Assembly: GCA_002309635.1 (NCBI GenBank)
Contig: DBXO01000011.1
Location: 67,003-131,002 of the forward strand
DNA from: Ruminococcus flavefaciens
GTDB lineage: Bacteria > Bacillota > Clostridia > Oscillospirales > Ruminococcaceae
Direction of reading: 5' to 3'
DNA: 64,000 nucleotides
Every line of letters starts with the position of its first letter. Position 1 is the stretch's first letter. The notes beneath the pieces are model-generated. The model was not told the DNA's origin and ran no database searches. It was given only the letters and a program-made list of their open reading frames with translations. Of the stretch, positions 13,590 to 21,862 are shown one piece after another. The position numbers and the translations under genes were made by a program.

Positions 13590-15962
13590 ATGAGAGCGAA
13601 AAAAATAATTGCACCGATACTGTCTCTTGCTTTATGCACAGGCAGCGTCACAGCAGCCTATGCTGCTTCGGAAAGCACACAACTGCAGGGCAGTATCAGC
13701 AGCGCCGCTGTCGGGGAAACAGCAGCACAGAGCAATGCAGCCGTATCAGCTGAAAACACAGCCACAGTCATAACGATAAAGCTCGGAGACATAAACAACG
13801 ACGGCATGATAGACGCCGCCGATGCTTCATCGGTTCTTGCGGCATATGCCAAGCTTTCCATAGGCCTGGCATCGGGCTTCACTCCCACACAGACAGTAGC
13901 CTCGGACATAAACAAGGACAACAGGACCGACGCAGTAGACGCCTCGGGCATACTTTCATACTACGCATACGTATCAACACTGTCAGATACTCCGCTCTCG
14001 ATAGAGTCATTCCTGAAAAAGAGATCGGAACCTATAACAACGACTGCAACAGCACCGGTCACAACCGTAACAACTACGACCGCCACAACGGCTTCAACAA
14101 CATCTGCTGCTTCATCAACTTCCGCAGCAGCTCCTACAACGACCTCAACTGTAACAGCCGTCACCACAAGCACTGCAACAGCTTCATCTGCCGCTTCAAC
14201 AACAACAACAACTACTACTGCTACTGCTTCTGTATCAGAAACCACAGCTGCTGCAACAACCACTGCCGACCCGAAAAAGGTCACCGGGTTAAAGCTCAGC
14301 AAGACCGAGATAAACCTCAATGTTGGCGAGGGGGATATATCCATAGTTACCATGCTCCCCGCCACATCGGACAAAAGAGAAAAGTGGACCACCTCTGACC
14401 CCAACGTAGCCGCTGTTAATTACGAAGGCTGGATAACCGCCATATCCGAGGGCGTATGCACTGTAACGGTCCAGAGCGTGAACAATCCCGAGATAAAGGC
14501 AGAGATAAAGGTAACAGTCACTGACCCCGGAAAGGCCACTGACATCAAGCTCAGCAAGACCGAAATATCCATAAATACAGGCACAAGCGATATCGCAGCA
14601 GCAAGAATATCCCCCACCACTGCCGACAAGGCTATGAAGTGGACAAGCTCCGACGAGACCATAGCCACTGTAGACAACGCAGGCCGTATCACAGGTATTT
14701 CCGAAGGAGTCTGCACCGTTACCGTACAAAGCGTCAGAAATCCCGAAGTAAAAGCCGATATAACCGTAACAGTCATCGACCCGAACAGAGTGCGGGAAAT
14801 AAAGCTCAGCAAGACCGAAATGATAATCCCCGCAGGCACAGGCGATATATCTATGGTGACCATGCTTCCCGACAACGCTTCAAACAAGAACGAGCTGTGG
14901 ATAAGCTCAGATGAAAATGTAGCCGTCGTAAGGGCAGACGGCTGGATAACAGGCGTAGCAGCAGGCACCTGCACCGTAACTGTCATCAGCAAATCCAATC
15001 CTGATGTAAAGGCCGAGATAAAGGTCAGGGTGACCGATCCCAGGCAGCCCATAAGCATAAGCCTCAGCAAGTACGAAATGGACATACTCACCGATACCAT
15101 GGACGTGTCTATTGTATCCACCCTGCCCAAGACAGCCGCTGCTATCACCGAGGTATGGACTTCCTCAGACCCGGGCATAGCTTATGTTGACCAGTGGGGC
15201 AATGTTTACGGAAAGTCAGCAGGCACCTGCACAGTAACGGTATCAAGCAGAGAATACCCCGATATCAGGGCAGATATAAAGGTCACAGTCCACAGCAGAC
15301 CCGTTATTACCACGACTACAGCAGCAACGACGGCAACTTCGTCCACAACTGCTGCAACTTCCACAACATCAGCCGCTGCAACATCTTCAGCACTTACGGA
15401 GACCACGGGGCCGGCTGTGACAACTCACCTTATCCAGTCACTCAACGGCGCTACCTATGTTGACGGTATTCTCATTGTTAACAAGACCTACAGCATTGAC
15501 AAGGACTTCCCCGCCGACGGGCTCACAGCCAGTACAGCCGAGAATTTCAGGCTCCTCAGCGAAGACGCCGCAAAACTCGGCCTCAATATAGTATGCTCCT
15601 CGGGTTTCCGCTCATATGAATATCAGGAGCAGCTCTACAACAACTACGCCGCCGCAAACGGTGAAGCCGTAGCCGATACATTCTCCGCAAGAGCAGGACA
15701 CTCCGAGCACCAGACAGGACTCGCCATAGATGTAAACTCAATAAGCGACGACTTTGCAGGAACTCCCGAGTGCGAATGGCTTGCACAGAACGCCCATAAG
15801 TACGGCTTTATAATCCGTTATCCCAAGGGCAAGGAGGCATACACAGGCTTCAAGTACGAGCCGTGGCACATAAGGTTCCTCGGAACAGAGACTGCCACGA
15901 AGGTATACGAAAGCGGACTTTCGCTGGAAGAATACCTTGGTATCGGTTCAAGCTACAAATAA
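13590..15962 (+). CDS. Secreted dockerin / BIG2 repeat / VanY D,D-carboxypeptidase
   Basis: A 790-residue secreted protein. Signal peptide about 1-25 (cleavage after AYA). A dockerin at about 64-130 has two calcium loops (DINNDGMIDAADAS and DINKDNRTDAVDAS). A Thr/Ala/Ser linker (150-225) is followed by four bacterial Ig-like BIG2 repeats of ~85 residues (230-570), each with a KLSKTE start and a TVTVQS-like centre, then a second linker (570-615). A LAS-family peptidase domain (about 635-775) has GFRSYEYQEQLY, SEHQTGLAIDV and EPWHIRF, the zinc and catalytic residues of VanY-type D-Ala-D-Ala carboxypeptidases. The dockerin suggests it docks on a cohesin scaffold while cutting peptidoglycan. ATG 13590 is chosen over TTG 13584 because of the SD spacing. 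Confidence 0.88.
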   Translation: MRAKKIIAPILSLALCTGSVTAAYAASESTQLQGSISSAAVGETAAQSNAAVSAENTATVITIKLGDINNDGMIDAADASSVLAAYAKLSIGLASGFTPTQTVASDINKDNRTDAVDASGILSYYAYVSTLSDTPLSIESFLKKRSEPITTTATAPVTTVTTTTATTASTTSAASSTSAAAPTTTSTVTAVTTSTATASSAASTTTTTTTATASVSETTAAATTTADPKKVTGLKLSKTEINLNVGEGDISIVTMLPATSDKREKWTTSDPNVAAVNYEGWITAISEGVCTVTVQSVNNPEIKAEIKVTVTDPGKATDIKLSKTEISINTGTSDIAAARISPTTADKAMKWTSSDETIATVDNAGRITGISEGVCTVTVQSVRNPEVKADITVTVIDPNRVREIKLSKTEMIIPAGTGDISMVTMLPDNASNKNELWISSDENVAVVRADGWITGVAAGTCTVTVISKSNPDVKAEIKVRVTDPRQPISISLSKYEMDILTDTMDVSIVSTLPKTAAAITEVWTSSDPGIAYVDQWGNVYGKSAGTCTVTVSSREYPDIRADIKVTVHSRPVITTTTAATTATSSTTAATSTTSAAATSSALTETTGPAVTTHLIQSLNGATYVDGILIVNKTYSIDKDFPADGLTASTAENFRLLSEDAAKLGLNIVCSSGFRSYEYQEQLYNNYAAANGEAVADTFSARAGHSEHQTGLAIDVNSISDDFAGTPECEWLAQNAHKYGFIIRYPKGKEAYTGFKYEPWHIRFLGTETATKVYESGLSLEEYLGIGSSYK

Positions 15963-15970
15963 CAGAACAA

Positions 15971-15999
15971 AAAGCTGCCGAAAGCTCTCCGGCAGCTTT
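15971..15999 (+). terminator. Terminator of the dockerin/VanY gene
   Basis: AAGCTGCCG pairs with CGGCAGCTT around an eight-base loop (AAAGCTCT), followed by TTATCT, directly after the stop codon. Confidence 0.85.
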
Positions 16000-16247
16000 A
16001 TCTATATCAAAGCAGCCGTCAGGAGACACGCCATATGTCAGAAAGCTCTCCGCGGGAGCCGCTGAACTCCACTTCCTGACGGCGCATCCGATTCTGCCGC
16101 TTACATTATATTATGCAGAAACTCCAAAAAGGTACAATGAAAATTCTTACAGCAGCTCTCAACTGATTGTAAAAATTATGTAACCGATTTGACATGAACC
16201 GTAAGCATTTATATCCGAACTGTATACAAACCGAAATCGCTCTGTTA

Positions 16248-16276
16248 TTGCAAATCCCTTCATTGTGGGTTATAAT
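16248..16276 (+). promoter_or_regulatory. Promoter of a candidate small RNA
   Basis: TTGCAA (16248-16253), 17-base spacer, TATAAT (16271-16276), with no coding frame following; transcription would start near 16283. Confidence 0.65.
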
Positions 16277-16282
16277 ATAGTC

Positions 16283-16453
16283 AGTAAAGGGAAAGAAATA
16301 AAAAAGACAACCTTCATTGTTCCTCATTTCGCGTCGAAGTTACCTCCAGACGCGAGATCACTCCAAGACGGTGTCGCACACCACCGTCCTCTGAACACAC
16401 CTTTCGGAAAGAGAATAAACCGCCGGCGCAACAGTGTCGGCGGTTCTCTTTTG
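16283..16453 (+). ncRNA. Candidate structured small RNA, family not recognised
   Basis: Between a good promoter and a terminator lie about 170 bases with two perfect hairpins: CGCGTC/GACGCG (16330-16335 with 16349-16354) and GACGGTG/CACCGTC (16367-16373 with 16382-16388). The unit ends in a GC-rich stem CCGCCG/CGGCGG (16420-16425 with 16438-16443), extended by AAAGAGAA/TTCTCTTT and followed by TTTTG. No frame inside has a credible ribosome site. I do not recognise it as 6S, SRP, tmRNA, RNase P or a known riboswitch. It could also be antisense-transcribed; strand choice rests on the promoter. Confidence 0.5.
16408..16452 (+). terminator. Terminator of the candidate small RNA
   Basis: CCGCCG (16420-16425) with CGGCGG (16438-16443) plus the outer pairing AAAGAGAA (16408-16415) with TTCTCTTT (16444-16451), ending in a T-run. 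A four-base bulge separates the two stem parts on the left side. Confidence 0.7.
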
Positions 16454-16616
16454 TTATCTGATAATAATACAGCCCTCTTGCTTTTACATAATTCCAACAC
16501 GGACACATACCATCTCACCAGCTTCAAAGCATTAAATCACTAATGTATATTATTTCAAATCAACATGGCAAGTTGGCATGTTGGCAGCATGACATCTTCC
16601 TGCTGATAAACAGAAA

Positions 16617-16635
16617 GGGCGCACAGAATGCGCCC
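16617..16635 (-). terminator. Terminator of the pncA-pncB operon
   Basis: GGGCGC and GCGCCC enclose a seven-base loop; on the minus strand the stem is followed by TTTCTG, 17 bases after the pncB stop. Confidence 0.65.
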
Positions 16636-16651
16636 CTGAAATATAAAAAAG

Positions 16652-17845
16652 TCAGCTCTCGCGCTGCAGCCTGAACTCCACAGACTTCTTGAGATAGCCG
16701 AGATACTCCTCATCGCGGCACATAGCCTTGCCGATATCGTCGGACAGCTTTGCAACGGGCCTGCCGTTTACGTACTGGAGCTTTATAACGATATTGAGTG
16801 CCTTTTCCTCCGTATCATTGGAACAGAACGTACCGATACCGAATGATACCTTGGTTTTGTCGCAGAAGTAGTCGTGGAGCTTCTGCGCCCTGTCAAAATC
16901 AAGGCTGTCGCTGAACAGAAGCAGCTTTGTCTTGGGATCAACTCCGTACTTTTTATAGTGGGCTATTATCTTCTCGCCCCACTCATATGGATCGCCGCTG
17001 TCGTGGCGGACGCCCGTGTAGTTGTTCACCATAGAGCGGTTGAAGTCCAGCAGGAACAGGTCCGTAGTAACAGTATCCGTAAGGGCGGTACCGTTATCGC
17101 CGTCGTACTCGTCATACCAGTCCTTCATAGCGTAGTGGTTCGTATAAGCAAGCGGTATGGAATCAATGCCCTGATACATCTGCACGAACTCGTGAGCATA
17201 TGTGCCTATAGGGGTAACATCGTACTTCATGGCAAGGTACACATTTGAAGTGCCTACGCAGTTCTTTGTCTCTGTAACAAGCCTTTTTACGACAACGTCC
17301 TCCCACTCGCGTGACAGTCTCCTGCGGCAGCCGAACTCAGCAAACTTAAAGGTATAAGTTCCGTCGTTCATAGCCTTTATCTTGGCGTCAAGCCTTTCCT
17401 CCGCAGACTTCCTCAGCCTGTCGTAGTCGTACTTCATTCGGAAGTACACCTCGTTCACTATTTCAAGGAGATATATCTCGAACTGCATAGCCGAGAACAG
17501 CGGACCGTTCACCTCAATGAAAAGCTCTCCGTTTTCGTCAAGCTCAGCGGTAACATAATCCCTGATAGGCCTCCACAGTCTCAGGAACTCCACGTAGTCG
17601 TTCTTGATAAAGCGGATGGAGCGCAGATAGTCCAGCTCCTCCTTTCTGAACTTAAGCGAGCAAAGGTGGTCTATCTGTTCATTTATCTCCTGAACCATCT
17701 CCGGAGTAAAAACCACGTCCTTATTGCGGCACTTGAAGAAATACTGACCGCACAGGTCCGTATGCTTATGGAAAATGACCTGATCCATATTGAATTTGTA
17801 AAGGTCTGTATCGAGAAGTGAAATAACTATAGGTTCAAGTTTCAT
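16652..17845 (-). CDS. pncB: Nicotinate phosphoribosyltransferase
   Basis: A 397-residue enzyme of the Preiss-Handler pathway that joins nicotinate and PRPP to nicotinate mononucleotide. Family features: LLDTDLYKFNMDQVIFHKH at the N-terminus, FAEFGCRRRLS, the TSNVYLA segment, GTYAHEFVQMYQ, and the phosphate-binding TGVRHDSGDPYEWGEK. The length is normal. It is preceded by AAGGAAGACAGCC and lies 18 bases after pncA, so the two consecutive salvage steps are co-transcribed and probably controlled by the neighbouring NrtR. Confidence 0.95.
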   Translation of the reverse strand: MKLEPIVISLLDTDLYKFNMDQVIFHKHTDLCGQYFFKCRNKDVVFTPEMVQEINEQIDHLCSLKFRKEELDYLRSIRFIKNDYVEFLRLWRPIRDYVTAELDENGELFIEVNGPLFSAMQFEIYLLEIVNEVYFRMKYDYDRLRKSAEERLDAKIKAMNDGTYTFKFAEFGCRRRLSREWEDVVVKRLVTETKNCVGTSNVYLAMKYDVTPIGTYAHEFVQMYQGIDSIPLAYTNHYAMKDWYDEYDGDNGTALTDTVTTDLFLLDFNRSMVNNYTGVRHDSGDPYEWGEKIIAHYKKYGVDPKTKLLLFSDSLDFDRAQKLHDYFCDKTKVSFGIGTFCSNDTEEKALNIVIKLQYVNGRPVAKLSDDIGKAMCRDEEYLGYLKKSVEFRLQRES

Positions 17846-17863
17846 GGCTGTCTTCCTTTCTTA

Positions 17864-18388
17864 TCAGAGTATATCTATCTGGCAGCTTTTCATGGTTCCG
17901 ATTGCAGCGTCGTGCTTTCCGGGAGTAACACCTGCGCAGCATGCAGGGTCAACAGCGATATCCGCCTCGGGGAAATTGGCCTTGAGGATAAGCGCATTGC
18001 TGATAACGCATATATCAGTGCAGAGCCCGATGAGCTCTATGCAGATATCCTCCGTACCCGCCGCCTTTTTTATGAGGTCGGGCAGTTTCACCGAGCCGAA
18101 GGTATACTTCTCAACGGGAGTATACTTCTTCCCTTTCAGAGCAGCGGCGATATCCTTATTTAGCAGCCAGCCCTCAGTACCCTTGATGCAGTGAGGAACA
18201 GGGAGCTTTTTACCCTCAGCCGTATCCATATAGTCGTCGAAATGAGTATCATAGGTAGCGAATATCTCACCGTCGAACTGTGTGATCTTCTTAACAGCGG
18301 CAGGTATTATGGCAACAGCCTCCTGTGTGCCAAGAGCTCCGTCCACGAAGTCCTTCTGCATGTCCACAACGATCAAAAACTTTTTCAT
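17864..18388 (-). CDS. pncA: Nicotinamidase (isochorismatase-fold cysteine hydrolase)
   Basis: A 174-residue cysteine hydrolase that deamidates nicotinamide to nicotinate. The catalytic triad is visible: Asp10 in VVDMQKDF, Lys in VEKYTFGS, and Cys in LIGLCTDICV. DTHFDDY and the following HCIKGTEGW give the metal-binding region. It is the first gene of the pncA-pncB pair, supplying substrate for pncB. AGGAGGATATGAGGTT precedes the ATG. A promoter and a palindrome lie directly upstream. Confidence 0.93.
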   Translation of the reverse strand: MKKFLIVVDMQKDFVDGALGTQEAVAIIPAAVKKITQFDGEIFATYDTHFDDYMDTAEGKKLPVPHCIKGTEGWLLNKDIAAALKGKKYTPVEKYTFGSVKLPDLIKKAAGTEDICIELIGLCTDICVISNALILKANFPEADIAVDPACCAGVTPGKHDAAIGTMKSCQIDIL

Positions 18389-18408
18389 AACCTCATATCC
18401 TCCTTTGG

Positions 18409-18456
18409 TTAATAATTATTAATTTTATTATAACTCAGCATCAGTATGCCCGTCAA
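18409..18456 (-). promoter_or_regulatory. pncA-pncB promoter with palindromic candidate NrtR operator
   Basis: Minus-strand TTGACG (18456-18451, overlapping the nrtR stop), 18 bases, TATAAT (18432-18427). Four bases downstream the perfect 14-base palindrome TTAATAATTATTAA (18422-18409) covers the expected transcription start, a good place for a repressor. Binding by NrtR is inferred from the adjacent gene. Confidence 0.65.
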
Positions 18457-19274
18457 GTATTATTTTTACGTTTATAGAGTCTGGCGGGGCGATGACCGTC
18501 ACCGCGCAGATACTCGTCAGTCTCCTCCACGTATCCGCTGATCATTCTTCGGAAATTAGCGGGAAGTATGGTCACGTTCATGATAGTCTCCTGCACCTTC
18601 TGGAACTCAGTCAGTGTAAACTTTTCGGGCAGGAAATCGAATATGGTATCGTAGCTTCTGGCAGCATTGCGCAGAGCCATAAGAGCCGCGGATATGATAG
18701 CCGCATGGTCGAAGGCAAGTCCGCCGCTATCGATCACCCGGAACTCCGTCCTGCCGAAGCGGGTCTTCTCCAATGCGAGCACCGCCCTGAGAGTGATATC
18801 ATCATATTCAAGGGTAAGTACGTAATTGCCGTCGTCATTGCGGACAAAGCTGACGCTGAACCACTGTGCGTCCGAGGCGTCATCTCTTCCTGCCTGTTTT
18901 ACAGAAGCCTCGCTTATAACGGACACGAAAGCATTGGAAATAATCCAGCCTCTCGGGTCGCGGCCGGGCTGACTGAAGACGCCCACAGGCATTATCGACG
19001 CGGGAGCCACGCATGTCTCCTCCTTAGTTTCCCTGAGAGCGCACTCCTCGACAGTCTCGCCCCTCTGTAAGAAACCTCCGGGCAGAGCCCACATATCCTT
19101 GAAAGGGTGTCCTCCTCTTCTGATAAGAAGAAGCAGGAGCTTGTTCTCGGGATTGCGGCGGTAGTCGGCCTTATCCTCGGAGCCCACCATAAACGCCGCC
19201 ACATCAGCAGTTACCGACGGCCTGTCGTATTTGCTCATATCATAGTTTGCAAGAAATTCCTTTTCGCTTTCCAT
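18453..19274 (-). CDS. nrtR: NrtR-type Nudix regulator of NAD metabolism
   Basis: A 273-residue protein with an N-terminal Nudix domain (about 25-165; WALPGGFLQRGETVEECALR followed by ETKEET) and a C-terminal winged-helix DNA-binding part (about 190-265; TIFDFLPEKFTLTEFQKVQE). NrtR proteins repress NAD salvage genes and sense ADP-ribose. The Nudix box is nearly complete (GX5EX7REXXEE), so residual hydrolase activity is possible. The ATG at 19274 has GGAGG nine bases upstream; an upstream extension to 19334 is rejected since it covers the promoter. It is next to pncA-pncB, its likely target. Confidence 0.88.
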   Translation of the reverse strand: MESEKEFLANYDMSKYDRPSVTADVAAFMVGSEDKADYRRNPENKLLLLLIRRGGHPFKDMWALPGGFLQRGETVEECALRETKEETCVAPASIMPVGVFSQPGRDPRGWIISNAFVSVISEASVKQAGRDDASDAQWFSVSFVRNDDGNYVLTLEYDDITLRAVLALEKTRFGRTEFRVIDSGGLAFDHAAIISAALMALRNAARSYDTIFDFLPEKFTLTEFQKVQETIMNVTILPANFRRMISGYVEETDEYLRGDGHRPARLYKRKNNT

Positions 19275-19298
19275 GCGGATCGCCTCCTCTGTTATTTC

Positions 19299-19334
19299 TA
19301 TTATGATAATATCACAAAAATAATAAGATGTCAA
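19299..19334 (-). promoter_or_regulatory. nrtR promoter with overlapping palindrome
   Basis: Minus-strand consensus TTGACA (19334-19329), 17 bases, TATTAT (19311-19306). The -10 box is the left half of a palindrome, TATTATCATAATA (19311-19299), similar in composition to the one at pncA, which suggests autoregulation. Confidence 0.65.
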
Positions 19335-19411
19335 GTACTTTCAGAAATTTTTTTGAAAAAAATCCGGAAATCTGTCAGCTTTGTCCGCAAGCGGCAATAA
19401 GCAGCAAAAAA

Positions 19412-19435
19412 GCGGCACAGTTATTACTGTGCCGC
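19412..19435 (-). terminator. Terminator of the first GH5 gene
   Basis: A perfect 10-base stem, GCGGCACAGT with ACTGTGCCGC, around TATT; the minus strand continues with six T. It begins 21 bases after the stop. Confidence 0.9.
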
Positions 19436-19456
19436 CATAGTGATTTACTTAAGCTC

Positions 19457-21730
19457 TCAGCCGTTGGGATTGAGAGAAGCTATCTTCTTAAGGAGATAGA
19501 GCTGTATCTGAAGTGCGTCGTTTGATGTGATACCCTTTGTGCTTGTATCAACATCCGCCTGCTTCTGACCCTGACTTGTTATCCTCTTTGCGTCAGTACC
19601 GTCAATGCCGTACTTGTTGGGATTTGCAAGGCTCTGCATTATGAGAACAGCGTCTGCCATATCAACACCGCCGTCGCAGTTGGCGTCGCCCCACAGGATA
19701 CCGCTTGCATTTACGTCTTCATTGGGCTGTGTGGTCGTAGTAGTACCCTCAGTCTCAGGAGCAGTTGTAGTGGTAGTAGTTACAGGCTTTGTAGTAGTTG
19801 TTTCGCGCTCCTTAACTGTTACCGTGAACTTTTCCTTAGCCTCGGGATAGCCTGTAGGATAAACATATACAGTATATGTTCCGGCTTTTGTTTTATCGAA
19901 CTGCGATGCATCGACCTTGAAGTACTGTGAATCAATGGGCTGTGAGAATGTATCCCAGAGCACACCCTCGGCAGACTGACCCGAAGCGGAAGCAACGCCG
20001 CCCGAAAGGTCAAGTTCTTCGCCCACATAATATATCTCCTTGGTCGGGCGCTTTTCGATACTCATACGTGCATGCTTTTCAAACGTTGTAGTAACAGTTG
20101 AGGTAGTAGTCAAAGTAGTGGTTGTTGTTGTCGTAGTTGTTGTGGAAGATGTAGTAGTTGTTGTAGTTGTAGTAGTTGTTGTTGCAGGCTTTGTTGTAGT
20201 AGTCTTGTCAACTATAACAGGCTGTCCGCCGCCTGCCTTGCCGCCGTCGAGGTTGCTCTTGGCGCCCGAAGAATAGAACTCATTCAGTGAAAGACCGTTC
20301 TTTCCGAGAGCTACCTGATGATCGAGACCAATGTACTTTCCTGCGTCGGTCTGCCACAGTGACTTCTCAAAGAGGCTGTACTTGTCGTTGTCCCAGTTCA
20401 TGAAAGTCGGGTCGAGAAGTCCGCCGGTATCGCCCGAGTTGGGGTTGATACACCAGAATGTATGGCTGATGTGATTATCTATCATATAATCGCGGAGAAG
20501 CTCCATCCACTTCTGATTCTTGCCCTTGTCCATATGACCGCCCCACTCGCCTATGAGCAGAGGAGCAATGTCTTCCTTGTTGATATAGGCCCATGTATCG
20601 TACCAGTAATCGTCAAGGAGGCTCTGTGTGTCGAAGTTCTTGTCGAACCATGTCTGCGCATAAACAGACGGGCCGTAGTCATGGGGTGAATAAACTATCT
20701 GACTTGTTCCGCTTTCGGGAACTACAGGGAAATCCCTTACACCGCGGAGATTTCCGCCCCACCATGCACCGTGCCACGGCGACTGGTCTGCGGGAGCGTC
20801 CCAGATATCAGCGGTATCGTATGTAAAGCCCTTTTCGGTCTTGGGGTACTGCTCAACACCCTCGATGAAGATAAGAGCGTGCGGATTCACCTTGAGTATT
20901 GAATCAGCGCACTGCTTTGCAGCATATGCCCAGTTGTTCTCGTCCTTTGAGCCGTCCCACTTAGCGATGTCGGAGGGGCAGGTATCGCCCTTGTATCCGC
21001 GCTTGCCGTGAGGCTCATTCTTGAGGTCGTAACCGATGAGGGTATCATCGTTAGCGTACTTCTCGGCTATCCATGTGAGCGAATCGATCCAGACCTTGGT
21101 GGAAACTCCTGCCTTGCCGTACCACAGCTCGTAGTTATGACCCGAGTTGTTTGCATCGGGGCTGTGAACATCGATGAAAGCCTTGATACCGTACTTCTTG
21201 CACTTCTGCATGATGATATCGAAGATCTCCATGGAGTTCTTGAGCGTCTTTCCGTCAGACTCAACGAAATCCTTGTTGATATTGGTGTAGTAGCCTGCGG
21301 GAGTTACCTTTCCGTCCTCGCCGACCTCATCAACAGGAGGAGTATAGGAAGCCTGTACCGAGCTTACAGGATTGGGCTTGCCGTTCATCCATGAAACGAG
21401 GAGCTCCGAAGAAATAGGCAGACGGAGAGTATTGATACCGTGGTCGGCGATAGTCTGAAGCATATCATCAACGTCTCTTGCATAAAGACCGTGAGCGCAG
21501 TTCTCAGAACAGTTGAAGCCGAACCAGTTTGCACCTGTGATCCATACCTCGTTGCCGTTCATATCGTAAAGACGGCTTCCCTTAGCGTGGATCCAGTCAT
21601 CGTTGCCGTCATCGGCAGCATAAGCCTTATTGGTCTCGTTATAGCTTACCGATGAAGGATAGACAGCGCCCGTTACCGAGATCGCTGCCGCAGCAGCTAT
21701 CGCTGCCATTGAGCGTAAAACCTTTTTCAT
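19457..21730 (-). CDS. Secreted GH5 cellulase with Ig-like module and dockerin
   Basis: A 757-residue cellulosomal endoglucanase. Signal peptide about 1-38; GH5 catalytic domain about 45-480 with LTGANWFGFN-like start (ITGANWFGFN), acid/base Glu ~239 in LKNEPHG and nucleophile Glu ~394 in LIGEWGG. A threonine-run linker (about 515-555) precedes an Ig-like module (about 560-640, YYVGEELDLSGGVAS), a second linker, and a C-terminal dockerin (about 680-750) with WGDANCDGGVDMADAVLIMQ and a second, less canonical calcium loop ADVDTSTKGITSNDALQIQ. It hydrolyses beta-1,4-glucan outside the cell, held by cohesin binding. It is a paralogue of the next gene; the pair may be GH5 subfamily 1, which I cannot verify. 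Confidence 0.92.
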   Translation of the reverse strand: MKKVLRSMAAIAAAAAISVTGAVYPSSVSYNETNKAYAADDGNDDWIHAKGSRLYDMNGNEVWITGANWFGFNCSENCAHGLYARDVDDMLQTIADHGINTLRLPISSELLVSWMNGKPNPVSSVQASYTPPVDEVGEDGKVTPAGYYTNINKDFVESDGKTLKNSMEIFDIIMQKCKKYGIKAFIDVHSPDANNSGHNYELWYGKAGVSTKVWIDSLTWIAEKYANDDTLIGYDLKNEPHGKRGYKGDTCPSDIAKWDGSKDENNWAYAAKQCADSILKVNPHALIFIEGVEQYPKTEKGFTYDTADIWDAPADQSPWHGAWWGGNLRGVRDFPVVPESGTSQIVYSPHDYGPSVYAQTWFDKNFDTQSLLDDYWYDTWAYINKEDIAPLLIGEWGGHMDKGKNQKWMELLRDYMIDNHISHTFWCINPNSGDTGGLLDPTFMNWDNDKYSLFEKSLWQTDAGKYIGLDHQVALGKNGLSLNEFYSSGAKSNLDGGKAGGGQPVIVDKTTTTKPATTTTTTTTTTTSSTTTTTTTTTTLTTTSTVTTTFEKHARMSIEKRPTKEIYYVGEELDLSGGVASASGQSAEGVLWDTFSQPIDSQYFKVDASQFDKTKAGTYTVYVYPTGYPEAKEKFTVTVKERETTTTKPVTTTTTTAPETEGTTTTTQPNEDVNASGILWGDANCDGGVDMADAVLIMQSLANPNKYGIDGTDAKRITSQGQKQADVDTSTKGITSNDALQIQLYLLKKIASLNPNG

Positions 21731-21862
21731 AATATTTCCCTCTCATAATTTATTTAGGCAGGACCGCATGTCTGCGGGACAAACTCAGAAAGCGTCCGCC
21801 CCGCAGCTGATCCGCCCATTATTTGCTGCACAGAACCCTGAAGCTGCACAGTCAAAGACTGA

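Noticed and set aside
14041..14404. Valine-rich minus-strand frames
   Set aside because: They are the antisense of threonine-coding linker repeats in the dockerin/VanY gene; the same holds for those opposite the GH5 linkers near 20040-20276.
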